Below are positions 24,001-31,935 of a stretch of 64,000 bases of DNA, piece after piece; the stretch's first letter is position 1, and each line of letters begins with the position of its first letter. Origin of the DNA: Ornithodoros turicata (lineage: Eukaryota; Arthropoda; Arachnida; Ixodida; Argasidae); the NCBI RefSeq assembly GCF_037126465.1, contig NC_088209.1, forward strand, positions 12,594,052 through 12,658,051, written 5' to 3'. The notes under the pieces are model-generated. The model saw only the letters and a list, made by a program, of their open reading frames with translations. It was not told where the DNA came from and ran no database searches. The translations under genes and the position numbers were made by a program.

Positions 24001-27000
24001 GGGTGGGATTTGGAACACGGCCGTCACCATTGTCATCCGTGGATAATTCGGAATGTAATGCATATTGTACTAAATGGTCAGCAGGCAACAGGTTACACTT
24101 CTCCCTTCTGTTTTCTTGGTGATGACTGCCAGGAGGCCTTTCTTTCCTTTTCTTGCGACGCTGACTGATTTTACCGTTGTCGCTATCAGCAACGGTAGAT
24201 TGGTGTTGCGTTGAACGCTGCTCAGCGAGCAATTTTTCGCCCACAGAATTTTTAGGATGCTTCTTTCGCGACTTTTTCTTGCGCTCCTCAGCACATTCAC
24301 TCGAAGCATTGTTGTTATCCAAACTTTCACCAAAGTACCGACGCAATACCTGCATGATCAGTTCCAGGTCTTGAGCACAACTCTCCTTGATCCCTGAATG
24401 CCTTCTCATGTCAAAGCATACGCCACGTGCTTTTCGGGTTTCCCGCAGACGACACAATCGACCAACCGGACCGAACGAGAGCCTAGAGCGCCCAATCCTG
24501 CTGCAGCCAAGCCAAGTCCGCAGCCAACACTAGCGTGCTTATCGTCAAAATGACGCACCAACTTAGAGTCAGCCAATCACGATCGTGTTTTCGACGGCAG
24601 TAGCCAATAGCCAATCATGAACCTGCTCAGCAGTGGAGACGAACCACAACCACCGCGTCAGCGAACAGTGATTGAACGTACCCGCGTAGTCAAGTAAAAA
24701 CTTAAAACTTAAAATAAGGCGCAAGACGGTCCAATTCCTTTGTCAAGACTCTTGTTCTGGAAAGCATGTTGCACTTTTTGTCTACAGATTCAGGTCTAAA
24801 GGTTCCAAGTGTGCTGCAATCATTTGCGAGTTCCTGAACGGTGAACCGCAGTAGCAGACGAATTCTCACTTTATATGCCCACGTCGCGAAGGAGGGAAAG
24901 GAGGAAATAAGCAGGCCTTCTGTATCTAGGTGGCATTGAGCACAGCCTGATGGAACACAAAAGAACAACTGCTTTTTCCAGTAAAGAAGAGAAAATAACG
25001 GATAAAATAGAACAATACTGAACGCAAAATGTTGTATGAAACGTTTAAAAATGGAGTATTTTAGCTGGTTTCTCCAAGATAGTCTGCCATGTCCCTGGAC
25101 GGTACACTTACGCCAGCCAGCACCACCTAGCGCATGCCGGTGGGTAAGGGAGGGGGCTTTCGTTTTGCAACTTTGAAACCCGCCGTATCACGGTGGCGTC
25201 AGCCAACCTGACCTCTTCCGACAACACTTCCAACAGCTCTGCACAACAAGGACCCCAGCAACACCTTGCAACTAGCTGCTCACAGCCTCCGATCAGTTCC
25301 TATTTCAGTTTGTATCTAGACTTTGTCTAGATTTTGCCTGTAGTGTTCTTACGATACCTGCCCTGGACCAAAAGGGGCAGGGTGAACCTGAACCTGATAG
25401 TCTGGTGCTGGCACCACATAGCCTTATTTTTATTTATTATTTATTTATTCATACTACTGGCTTACAAGTAAGCCAGTAGTATGTAGTAAGCCTTGGGACA
25501 ACACCACCTAGATACCGAAAGCCTCCTTACTCGTCGCCATGACGTAACAACTAAGAGTCAGCCAATGAGGATCGTGTTTTCAAATTGCTGTGCCCTTTGT
25601 GCCATTAAACGCATAATCTCTCTCTCTCTCAAACTGCCGTAGCCAATCGCGAACGTGCTTTCAGCGGTCATAGCCATGGAGACGAGCCACCATCAGCCGC
25701 ATGGGCAGCCACTGTCGTCTGCGAGTATTGAACACCTCCGCATACTAAATGGGAAACAAAATAAAGCGCAAAACGGTCTCAGATGTTTTCTCAAGACTGC
25801 TTTCCTGGAAAGCATGCTTCACTTTTAGTCTAGAGGTACACCTTTGAGAAGTTAGCTGTGATTATTCGCGAGTTCTCGAATTCGCAGAACAGTGAATCGT
25901 TGTAGCAGACGACTTCTGACTATATATGTGTCCACGTAGCGAAGGAGGGAGAAGAGGCATTAAGCAGGCCTTCTGTATCCAGGTGGCGCTGCTTGGGACA
26001 GGCGGCACGAACATGGACTAATCTCTCTCCAGCAGGACACTTTCTCGTGCCTCCAGCACTCGGTCAGTTTTGTGTGCCATCTGGCAACAATGACAACATA
26101 GTAGCAACACTGGCGTCACTAGGGATGTGGCCTCCAGCGGGTGACGAGCCTCTCCAGTGTCGTCGCTCCCTGTCTTGCTTAGCAGGACGATGGTGCCACA
26201 ACAACATGAAGAGCCCTCTTTTTTGGGGCGGGGCAAAGAGCTTTTGCACCGGGTGTCTCATACCCTAGTGACGCCACCTTGAACCATGTTTAGAGACTAT
26301 GTATATAACTACGTGTACGCTTTGTTTTCAAGATCACTATTCACACAGCCTTGACAGAGATCTAGTGAAACCTGCGACCTGGACATTACCCCACAAGACC
26401 TATAGGTAACGCTCGAGTTTTGAGCTGATATCCATGAACACTAGTGAAAAGCAAGGTACATGGTTCCCACTGAATTCTGGAACAAAAATTTGAGGGTCAT
26501 TTAAGGACATTTTAAGGCTCAGCCGTCGTTTTGCCTGGTACGTAAAACACAGTTTGCACAAAAATATCTGTTAGCTACAGGTATCACACGAGAGAATGCA
26601 TGGAGACTGCAAAATAGTGATCCGTTCACGAATGTGACTGACGACTTTCCTGAACGATAAAGACCGTAGGAAGGAAGGTGGATGAGTACAACGCAGGGCG
26701 ACGTTCTTTTCACGCGCTTCTGGTTTCCGCGGCCGATTCCTATTGCGGCGAGTGCCGACACCGGTCGTTTTGCAACTGTCGCTCCAGAAAAACAGATTTT
26801 GTAGTAGCAGCTCCACAAGAATAAGAAAAAGATGCATAATCAAGGATTTGGAAGGACTGTGGGAAAACTCCAGGGTTTTCCAGACCTTGAAAATGGCATT
26901 GTCAAATTCCAGGGTATTTAAGGGTTTCAAGGGCCAGTGGGAACCACGATTAGATAATTTGATGCATCGCTAAAGAGGAGATAGAACCAACCTTTCTCTG

Positions 27001-30000
27001 AGTTGAGCAACGGCCAAGATACTTCTTCCTTCGAACTGTCATCCTCAGAAAAGAGCGCTGCATCGGAATCATTCATCAAGAGCTCTGCAGCTTGTGCTGA
27101 ACGTTCAGTCGGCAGCGCCGTCTTTCTACTGGCAGCTTGGTGGGGTTCCGCAGAGTTTTTCGGGCTTTGCGCCTGACAGGGACTCGGAGCACTGCTGTCA
27201 TGAGTCGACAAGTCGGAACACAACGCATTTTGTGCTGTATGGTCGGCAGACAACTTCTCCCCTCTATCGTCCTTCTGGTGACTTCCGAGAGGCTTTTCTT
27301 GGCTTTTCTTGCGACGCTGACTAGAGACTGTGCCGTTGTCGCTCTTGGCAATGGTGCGTTGCTGGCTCTGGGGTTGCAGTGGGGGCTGCAGAGTGGGTGT
27401 TTTATTCCTCGCGGAGTCTTTACGGTGCTTCTTTTGTGACTTCCTTTTATGTTCCTTGGGACATTCATTTGGAACATCGCTACCGTCCAAATTTTTGCCA
27501 AAGTACTGAGACAGTACCTGCATGACCAGTTCTGGGTCTTGGACGCTATCTTCGTGAATCCCCGAGTGTGCTTCTGCGTCAAGACCTCCTTCATTTTCCT
27601 CTGCATATGAGCAATCTTCTTGTTTATCCTCTTGTACTATAGGGCTTCCCTCGGTAAAGCTAGACTGCTTTTTGTGCTTTTTACTTTTTTTCTTAGGATG
27701 TTGATGAATTGAAGAATCCTTTAGCAGGCTAAACTCAATTGTTGGCTGGTTGCCATCACACTTTTCTGCGTCAAGACCTCCTTCGTTGTCTCCTGCATAT
27801 GAACATTGTTTTCCGTTTTCCTCTTGTAAAACAGAATGTTCCGTGTTCAAGGTAGACCGTTTTTTGTGCTTTTTACTTTTTTTCTTGAAATGCTGAGGAG
27901 TCAAGGAATCCTTTTGCAGAATAAACTCAACTGTGGGCAAGTTACCATAATGCTTTTCTGTGTCAAGACCTCCTTTATTTTGCTCTGCATATGAACCTTG
28001 TTTTCCTTTATCCTCTTGTAGAATAGAACATTCCTTATTCATGCTAGACTGTTTTTTGTGCTTCTTGCTTTTTTTCTTGGGATGCTGACGAGCCAAGGAA
28101 TCTTTCTGGAGGCTAAACTCAGTCGTGGGCAAGTTGCCATCACACTTTTCTGCATCACGACCTCTTTCGTTGACCTCTGCATACGAACATTGCTTTTCTT
28201 TATCCTCTTGTAAAACAGGACATTCCTCATTAAAGCTAGACTTCTTTTTGTGCTTTTTACTTTTCTTCTTGGGACGCTGATGAGTCAAGGAATGTTTTTG
28301 CGAGCTAAACTCAATTGTGGGCCAGTCGCCATCACACTTTTCTGTCTCAAGACCTCCTTTGTTGTCCTCTGAATAAGAACATTGTTTTCCTTTATCTTCT
28401 TGTAAAATAGGGCATTTCTCATTCAAGCTAGACTGTTTTTTGTGCTTTTTACTTTTCTTCTTGGGTCGCTGACGAGTCAAGGAATCTTTTTGCAGGCTAA
28501 ACTCAGCTGTGGGCCAGTTGCCGTCACACTTTTCTGTCTCAAGACCTCCTTGGTTGTCCTCAGCATACAAACATTGTTCTCCTTTATCCTCTTGTAAAAT
28601 AGGATATTCCTCGTTAGAGCTAGTCCGTTTTTTGTGCTTTTTCCTTTTTTTCTTTGGACACTGATGAGTCAAGGGGTCTTTTTGTAGGCTAAACTCAATC
28701 GTGGGCCAGCTGCCATCACACTTTTCTGCCTCAAGACCTCCATCGTTGTCCTCAGCATGCAAACATCGTTCTCCTTTATCCTCTTGTAAGATAGGACATT
28801 CTTTGTCCAAGCTCAACCGTTTTTTGTGCTTTTTACTTTTCTTCTTGGGATGATGACGAGTCAAGGGATCTTTTTGCAGGCTAAACTCAGCTGTGGGCCA
28901 GTTGCCATCACACTTCTCTGCCTCAAGACCTCCTTCGTTGTCCTCAGCATACAAACATTGTTCTCCTTTATCCTCTTGTAAGATAGGACATTCCTCGTTC
29001 AAGCTCGACCGTTTTTTGTGCTTTTTACTTTTCTTCTTGGGACGACGACGAGTCAAGGAATCTTTTTGCAGGCTAAACTCAGTCGTGGGCCAGTTGCCAT
29101 CCCGCTTTTCTGCGTCAAGATCTCCTTCATTGTCCTCTGCATATGAACATTGCTTCCCAGCCAAACCATCTTCGTGTGGGTTAAGCTCTACTGCAGGCCC
29201 AACGCCATCACACACTCTGTACTTCTTTTTCTTTGGCTTACGAGGAGAAAGAATTGGCGGTGACAAAATATCTGCAAACAAGTCGACGTCCTCTGATTCG
29301 CCCGAACGTGTGCCTTGGATTGAGGGACTCCGATAGCCGAGCGGCACCTTTCCGGGTTCCTTTTCCTCTCTTTGCTGTTCCCCGACACATTCCGCTGCGC
29401 CAGAAGGTTCTCGCGGGTACGCAGCTACGCTACTTTGTTTGCTGGTAACGTCAAACTTTTCACTCAAATCCAGGCTTAGCGAATTGTCTCTGCGAGCGCA
29501 CGTTTTTCCGCCGACGTGTCTACTCCAACCGGACGAAGGCGAGGAATGTTCCGACGAAAACGTCCCGACAGAAACTTCCTTGCAGGACAAATCGAGATGC
29601 TGCAGCTTGTTATGGGTGCGCAATATCACCTCTCCTGGCTTAAGATCGTCCGGGTGCTTAAAAGGCGATACATCCACATCGAAGCCCCCAGAAGACACGA
29701 TAAAACCCTGCGATGAACCGTAAACCGCATTATTTCCACTGACGCTAATACTGCTGTCGTTTTGTTCTGTCTCGTATGTACAGCCTCGGAAGGAAAGAAC
29801 GTCTTCTAAATCTGCAGAACCACCGTCGAATGTCTCGCCACGTCCGCGCCTCTTCCTTTTATGCTTGGTTCCGTGGATGACAGACGCGTCACTTTTTTCA
29901 CTGCCAGAAGCATGGCTACAACTGGAATGTAACTGTGACATGCTTCGGTCACCAAGAATGCTTTCTAGCTTTTCGCTGCTACGATGGTAAAGCGTAGATT

Positions 30001-30880
30001 CCGATGTGGATGCGCCCTCTTGTACCGGACTTGGCGTTGGCATGCTTTCAAAATTTATTTGCAGTGGTTCGTTTCGCAGCCCGATTGCACTGCATTCGTG
30101 GCTCGAAGAAACCTCGACATCGTCGGGGATATTTGGGACGGAGAAGCCCAGCGTGCTTTCAGGGACACAAGTATCGTTCCCGATTTTCGCCTCGGAAGCC
30201 TCATCTTCCAAAGCAAAGGGGGAGATTTGCTGCACGTCACCCTTTTCACTGTGACAGTGCTTTTTCTTCTTCCTGTGCTTCGGCATTAAAAGCGACTCGG
30301 AATGCTGTGTCCCTTCTCTAGAAAAAAGAAATGCGATATCGTCTTGCGAGCACGGTGCACTTTCCAGACGTTCACACACAGACGGTTCATTCACACTGTT
30401 TACGTCATGCTTCTTTCTCTTATGAGGCTTAGAATGTTCGGCCTGACATGCTTCGTGTTCGAGCACTGGTGTGTGAATGTTCCCTTCGGAACTTTTAAAC
30501 TTATCTGTCGCTTCTTTGGGGTGCTCCACGCTGGCTTCTTGCTCCCCCAATACAGGGGTACCTGTGTAATCTTTCTTCTGGCCTTTTTTCTTCTTCCCAG
30601 AGATCTCTGTTTCTGAGACGTTTTCATCGTCTTGTGCTTCGTGGTATTCTTTGGGGTTCTTTCTTTTCGAATATTCTACGCCGATGTCACCTTGAGTCCC
30701 TGGGTGTTGTTTCTTGTGCTTTGTACCCTTTTTTGCTGGGCGCTCAGCGTCACCACAGTTCCGTGCTCTGTGGTTCTCTTTTTCACGCTTTTTCAATCTG
30801 GGTTTAAATAGGTTGAATGTCTGAAAATACGCTCCGTCGAATTCGGTGAAGTTGTGCTCTACATCTGATGGTACTTCCAT
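8905..30880 (-). CDS. TTF1-like Myb-repeat RNA polymerase I terminator factor, 12 exons
   Basis: Exons: 30880-26992, 21346-21258, 19648-19558, 19452-19376, 17912-17798, 17386-17299, 15579-15440, 14316-14151, 13699-13616, 11716-11648, 11570-11485, 9014-8905. Every junction keeps phase; the sum is 5,004 nt, about 1,667 residues plus stop. The order matches vertebrate TTF1: lysine-rich repeats, then a Myb/SANT chain (HFSAEEDAIL; LPRRSLRMIYRRARALF; LGPKWHEIEKVM; GVTWEKIAKEV and IQCYKRW; YDWKLINRRF and LCDRWKRL), then a C-terminal YLYRYYLPALL helix. TTF1 binds terminator sites downstream of rDNA, stops polymerase I and arrests replication forks in the nucleolus. Human TTF1 is about 900 residues; the excess here is exon 1. 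Start chosen: first in-frame ATG with a good context (GCCATGG). A start further upstream through an unseen exon is possible. Homology is from memory, without a search. Confidence 0.8.
9129..10070. mobile_element. TIR element 'GGGTTGCCACC' in intron 11, itself invaded
   Basis: Inverted ends AGGGTTGCCACC at about 9,130 and GGTGGCAACCCT at about 10,070, with CCGGCCGGTATT-like words inside both ends. The interior is interrupted by the element at 9,310-9,804. A CT dinucleotide run lies at about 9,955-9,971. Confidence 0.6.
9310..9804. mobile_element. MITE rich in AGTTACTT, 495 bp, perfect 9-bp target duplication
   Basis: The ends CAGTCTTGGGTA and TACCCAAGACTG are inverted. Both sides are flanked by AATCTGGAG (9,301-9,309 and 9,805-9,813). 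The interior is a dense series of GTAACTAGTTAC-like palindromic words. Termini and duplication length suggest a hAT-like or related family. Confidence 0.75.
10153..10597. mobile_element. hAT-like MITE, 445 bp
   Basis: Inverted ends CAGAGCGTCGAACCG and CGGTTCAACGCTCTG. Flanks CAGACAAG and CAGACAAC are an 8-bp target duplication with one change. The interior has repeated GGTTCCGGTTC words. It lies in intron 11 of the TTF1-like gene. Confidence 0.7.
10657..10840. mobile_element. pogo/Tigger-like MITE, 184 bp, TA flanks
   Basis: Inverted ends CAGTGAACCCTCGTTAT and ATTAACGAGGGTTCACTG are flanked by TA. A run of about 19 G's lies at about 10,731-10,749. The ends resemble pogo/Tigger termini. Confidence 0.75.
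11485..11570 (-). CDS. TTF1-like exon 11
   Basis: 86 nt, one base in and one out. It encodes AKKATTLCDRWKRLISTKV, the recognition helix of the last Myb unit. The donor is AAAG/GCAAGA, a GC donor. No GT donor keeps the frame into the clearly homologous last exon. Confidence 0.8.
11648..11716 (-). CDS. TTF1-like exon 10
   Basis: 69 nt, one base in and two out. It encodes MYHIENMPCNDYDWKLINRR, aligning with RLYEINVEDTNEIDWEDLAS of TTF1. Acceptor AACTGCTTTTCAG, donor GC/GTAAGT (consensus). The following intron is 77 bp. Confidence 0.85.
12751..13085. mobile_element. MITE-like unit 'GGGGCACTAAAGTGC'
   Basis: It begins TTTAAAGGGGCACTAAAGTG and continues with CTCAAATGAAAGTTCATGTT. A diverged relative is at about 34,885-35,160 (GGCACTAAAATGAA, then CTCAGATGAAAGCTTGAGTT). 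The right boundary is not resolved. It lies in intron 9 of the TTF1-like gene. Confidence 0.45.
13616..13699 (-). CDS. TTF1-like exon 9
   Basis: 84 nt, one base in and two out. It encodes VYAFRRTERTKGHIKLWNIY then DTMHLIN, matching the segment between the fourth and fifth Myb units of TTF1. Acceptor ACTTTCCTCAG, donor GA/GTATGT. Confidence 0.75.
14151..14316 (-). CDS. TTF1-like exon 8 (Myb unit)
   Basis: 166 nt, two bases in and two out. It encodes GRWEIEEEIRLQKAMRKF and GVTWEKIAKEVGTRGPIQCY then KRW, a Myb repeat aligning with [20 protein letters not shown] of TTF1. The donor TG/GTGGGT was chosen because only it restores the Trp and the phase with exon 9. Confidence 0.85.
14365..15180. mobile_element. 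Degenerate pogo-like element with amplified terminal words
   Basis: Contains CTCGTTATTATGACA and GTCATATTAATGAAG words related to the pogo-like MITE at 10,657. Near its left end four 15-bp units (GCGTTAATATGACAC type) lie in tandem at about 14,377-14,438. The middle part (AATAAATTG-rich, 14,830-15,060) is unassigned. Confidence 0.45.
15440..15579 (-). CDS. TTF1-like exon 7 (Myb unit)
   Basis: 140 nt, one base in and one out. It encodes FNKEESDQVMALYARLGPKW, then HEIEKVMEKPADSIRVHF. This is a complete Myb fold with the spaced Trp, and it aligns with the LGNDWKTIGEMV unit of TTF1. Acceptor CCTCTTTCCAG, donor ATG/GTATGA. Confidence 0.85.
15637..16302. mobile_element. MITE with CTTTAAAGGAGCACAGA ends, about 660 bp
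   Basis: Left end CTTTAAAGGAGCACAGAGG; the right end reads ACTTCTGTGCTTCTTTAAAAG. The two form an imperfect inverted repeat of about 22 bp. It lies in intron 6 of the TTF1-like gene and is non-coding. Confidence 0.65.
17299..17386 (-). CDS. TTF1-like exon 6
   Basis: 88 nt, two bases in and two out. It encodes KDLPRRSLRMIYRRARALFH, the third-helix segment matching ARPWKLIYYRAKKMF of TTF1. Acceptor TGCTTCTGCAG. The donor at AC/GTAGGA was chosen over the nearby C/GTATAA because only it keeps phase with exon 7. Confidence 0.75.
17429..17549. mobile_element. Small palindromic MITE, about 120 bp
   Basis: Inverted ends AGCAGCACAAT and ATTGTGCTGCT, with CCAATATC/GATATTGG words further in. It sits just upstream of exon 6 acceptor in intron 5. 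Confidence 0.55.
17798..17912 (-). CDS. TTF1-like exon 5
   Basis: 115 nt, phase 0 in and one base out; only this frame is open throughout. Acceptor CTTTCTGATTTGCAG, donor CTAG/GTAAGG. It encodes the linker between the first and second Myb units (FFNLQHPHLILGH ... FAQQQKVLQLLG). Confidence 0.75.
18284..18376. repeat. (CAA)n plus a tag shared with the satellite array
   Basis: A short (CAA)5 tract is followed by ACAGCTCTTTCACACAATAA and continues TGTCAGACTTTACTCTGTTC. The same roughly 50 bp recurs without change next to the trinucleotide tracts at 46.8, 49.9, 51.9, 54.7 and 56.7 kb. It lies in intron 4 of the TTF1-like gene. Confidence 0.9.
18390..18565. repeat. GAGAGTAGCTACCC-rich repeat
   Basis: Multiple direct and inverted copies of CGAGAGTAGCTACCC and its near palindrome within about 170 bp, suggesting the core of a small TIR element. 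Boundaries not resolved. Confidence 0.45.
19376..19452 (-). CDS. TTF1-like exon 4 (start of Myb region)
   Basis: 77 nt, two bases in and phase 0 out. It encodes MTLRKHHFSAEEDAIL followed by KRNFKNLAK, the first helix of a Myb/SANT unit. This aligns with the GVAIKFGKFS..EN segment of vertebrate TTF1. Acceptor GTTATTCGCAG, donor AAG/GTGGGT. Confidence 0.75.
19558..19648 (-). CDS. TTF1-like exon 3
   Basis: 91 nt, phase 0 in and one base out. The acceptor TTTGTCTGGTCCTGGCAG and a CAG/GTGTAG donor bound an open segment containing RGEFPEIHKSS. This may correspond to the EFIPNIK segment ahead of the TTF1 Myb region. It is separated from exon 4 by an intron of only 105 bp. Confidence 0.6.
20228..20575. 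repeat. GC-rich GGCCC/GGGCC word repeat, possible hAT-type element
   Basis: Repeated CAGGCCCG/CCAAGCCC words, ending GTGCCCATGCAGTGCTCTA. This resembles hAT termini seen in other genomes, but the left end and target duplication were not identified. Confidence 0.3.
20617..21209 (-). mobile_element. Penelope-like element remnant with inverted arms
   Basis: Arms 20,617-20,850 and 20,976-21,209 are near-perfect reverse complements around a 125-nt loop. On the minus strand 20,962-20,744 reads HCRDCGCKPDLARTDVL, EAFFITKHDD and CVSAPSLSLSPAEISYL. This is the pattern following the GIY-YIG endonuclease at the C-terminus of Penelope-type ORFs. The opposite arm repeats only the end of that coding part and the 3' sequence, so two truncated ends lie tail to tail. 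A TATATAAA box lies in the arms. Confidence 0.7.
21258..21346 (-). CDS. TTF1-like exon 2
   Basis: 89 nt, entering with two bases and leaving in phase 0. The acceptor is TTGTGTGCGTAG; the donor is ATG followed by GTGAGTGAAG, a strong consensus. It encodes SLKDSSSHDADLSHVHDE and then GSPVDHSFM, an acidic-serine linker comparable to the acidic stretch before the first Myb repeat of TTF1. Assigned by splice phase and position, not by strong homology. Confidence 0.6.
22051..22612. mobile_element. TIR element with ATAAGCCGC words, about 560 bp
   Basis: Inverted ends TACTGTAATTTCACGCGTAT and ACGCGTGAAAATACGGTA. Repeated GATAAGCCGC words sit near both ends. It is non-coding and lies in intron 1 of the TTF1-like gene. 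Confidence 0.65.
22952..23601. mobile_element. hAT-type MITE, 650 bp, perfect 8-bp target duplication
   Basis: The ends CAGTGATGGCCA and TGGCCATCACTG are inverted. CATAGCAC flanks both sides (22,944-22,951 and 23,602-23,609). The interior is dominated by GTAGTTAACTAC-like words. The 8-bp duplication and CAGTG ends indicate the hAT superfamily. Confidence 0.85.
23851..24409 (-). pseudogene. Partial duplicate of TTF1-like exon 1 (C-terminal part), open reading frame
   Basis: From an ATG at 24,409 the minus strand reads RHSGIKE, DLELIMQVLRRYFGESLDN, RRKKRKERPPGSHHQENRRE, NDYDAAPFSEDDGSEGEI and SWALLNSEE. This is collinear with residues of about 1104-1296 of exon 1 (PELVMQVLSQYFGKNLDG ... SWPLLNSEK). 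No stop or frameshift interrupts it, and the frame is open further upstream to about 24,530. It ends at G/GTTCGT, the same base and phase as exon 1's donor, so it could splice to exon 2. It may be an alternative exon, a small paralogue or a young pseudogene. No acceptor was clearly identified. Confidence 0.7.
24535..24945. repeat. Repeat module A (CCAAT-rich)
   Basis: Alignable over about 410 bp with module B: AGAGTCAGCCAAT, GATCGTGTTTTC, GTAGCCAAT, CTGGAAAGCATG, then AAGCAGGCCTTCTGTATC. Contains several CCAAT boxes and, on the minus strand, a TATAAAG box. It lies directly upstream of the duplicated exon. Confidence 0.65.
25310..25415 (+). repeat. Retroelement tail with (GAACCT)n
   Basis: CTGCCCTGGACCAAAAGGGG followed by GAACCTGAACCTGA. 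The reverse complement of 2,219-2,275 reads CTGCCCTGTTGTAAAAGGGA followed by GAACCTGAACCTGAACC, so both are ends of one dispersed family with hexanucleotide tails. Confidence 0.5.
25450..25483. repeat. Perfect 16-bp hairpin
   Basis: CATACTACTGGCTTAC, two bases, then its exact reverse complement. It lies between retroelement tail and repeat module B. Function unknown. Confidence 0.8.
25500..26000. repeat. Repeat module B (CCAAT-rich), with inverted ends
   Basis: Second copy of module A. Its left edge (ACACCACCTAGATACCGAAA) and right edge (TTCTGTATCCAGGTGGCGCT) are roughly inverted, suggesting a TIR element. A short insertion with a CT run lies at about 25,590-25,632. Confidence 0.6.
26460..26947. 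mobile_element. MITE family 'GGTTCCCA', copy 2
   Basis: Counterpart of 7,722-8,183, with the same ends and order of interior words plus a GC-richer interior segment (26,690-26,770). It is inserted about 45 bp inside intron 1 from the exon 1 donor. Confidence 0.65.
26992..30880 (-). CDS. TTF1-like exon 1 (N-terminal lysine-rich region)
   Basis: This is a single 3,889-nt open exon, residues 1-1296. It is hydrophilic and acidic/basic mixed, with many nuclear-localisation-like clusters (for example KHKRKRRGRG) and eight KKKSKKHKK-type blocks within a 64-residue repeat. It ends SWPLLNSEK and leaves one base before a GTTGGT donor. The reading frame stays open upstream of the ATG for about 75 nt, to a TAA near 30,950. 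Confidence 0.85.
27570..29150 (-). repeat. Coding minisatellite, 192-bp (64-residue) unit, eight copies
   Basis: The KKKSKKHKK-encoding segment recurs every 192 bp (plus-strand positions near 27,667, 27,859, 28,051, 28,243, 28,435, 28,627, 28,819 and 29,011). Each unit reads basic block, then ILQEDKGEQC-like, YAEDNEGGL, EKCDGNWPT and EFSLQKDSLT. A partial unit precedes the first full one. Units differ mainly by substitutions, and none breaks the frame, so the array is maintained as protein. Confidence 0.9.
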
Positions 30881-31750
30881 GGCATATTCGAGACGTTCCA
30901 AGCACTTCTTTCGTGCTTTTTGAAGATCCGTGTCCCTCTGGTCTTCGGTTGCTTATTGCTGGAGGTATTCAACGGACAGAGTCTTGTAAAGGAAACACAA
31001 AATCACTCACGATAACGTTTGATGCTGTGTGACAGGCTACAGCGTAGCTACACGAAGGCATATACACAATGCGACCGCACATTTTGCGGTGTCGCAAACT
31101 GCATTTCACCATTCCACATGGGATCGCTCGGTCCTTCCGGTGATAGGTTTTAAAACACAACACACGCCATGCAGAGCACGTGCGTGAAAACGTTGGATCA
31201 TTTGGGAAGACAACTCCAAAGGGCTATCGACTCTGCTATAGGCTATAGTAGGTAGACTCGCCAAAATCCAAGCCATGCCAAGCCAAGTGAAACTAAGTTT
31301 TATTTTTGATTTTTGGCGATGCTGCCACATCTCTTAAGCTTTCATAAGCGTCATAAGCGTTGTGATATGTTTGTATTTTGTCAAACCTTCTCTTACGCAT
31401 TGTGTTTTCCGATTGCCAAAAGCAAAACATGATAACGCTTGATTTTGTTTGCTTACAACCTGGCCACGCCACGGTCACCTGACCAATCTGACCAATTGCG
31501 CGCTTCGCTAGATGGTTTGAAAGGTTTGAATGTTTTGAGCAGCATTTCGGCTGCCTCTAGGAATTTTTTCCGCTTTTATCTCTTCGATGCTTTCCATTGT
31601 GAAAATGGGATTGACTGTGAAGCTACTGTCATCTTTGCTGGACGTTCTCCCGTAGTCTGTTTGAGAAGACACTGCGCGGATCGCATGAAAGCATGAAGTC
31701 CTGCACCTGTTTCCGCGCACGGATGCGGAAAGCGTAAACATTGGGGACAG
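30881..31750. promoter_or_regulatory. Divergent intergenic/promoter region
   Basis: The start codons of the TTF1-like gene (minus) and C2 gene (plus) are 1,057 bp apart in head-to-head orientation. An untranslated exon of the C2 gene ends at 31,750 (CAG/GTGAGA donor). No transposon was recognised here, unlike both flanks. A shared promoter is an inference; no TATA box or initiator was pinned down. Confidence 0.5.
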
Positions 31751-31935
31751 GTGAGATAAGTGTCGGCAGGTGTACTGACAGGTGGGGTTTGTGTACCAGC
31801 ACGAGTAAATGAGTAAGAAGGCAAGCATACTGTGAAGAATTCTGATCATGTCCGTTCATAGTATATAACCTTTACGAACACGGCTTTTAGAGCTTGCCTA
31901 AAATTGGCCATCATCTTTTTCTTTTCTCTTTTTAG
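31751..31935 (+). other. 5' UTR intron of the C2 gene
   Basis: GGGACAG/GTGAGATAAG donor at 31,751 and TTTTCTTTTCTCTTTTTAG acceptor ending at 31,935. One base later the coding ATG begins at 31,937. Confidence 0.65.

Noticed and set aside
28893..29448. Plus-strand ORFs opposite TTF1-like exon 1
   Set aside because: Antisense shadows of a long open, repetitive exon; no domain or splice support.
30969..31163. Upstream coding exon of the TTF1-like gene ending at GTGAGTGATT
   Set aside because: The only acceptors before exon 1 would leave an intron of at most about 50 nt and the wrong frame or an immediate stop.
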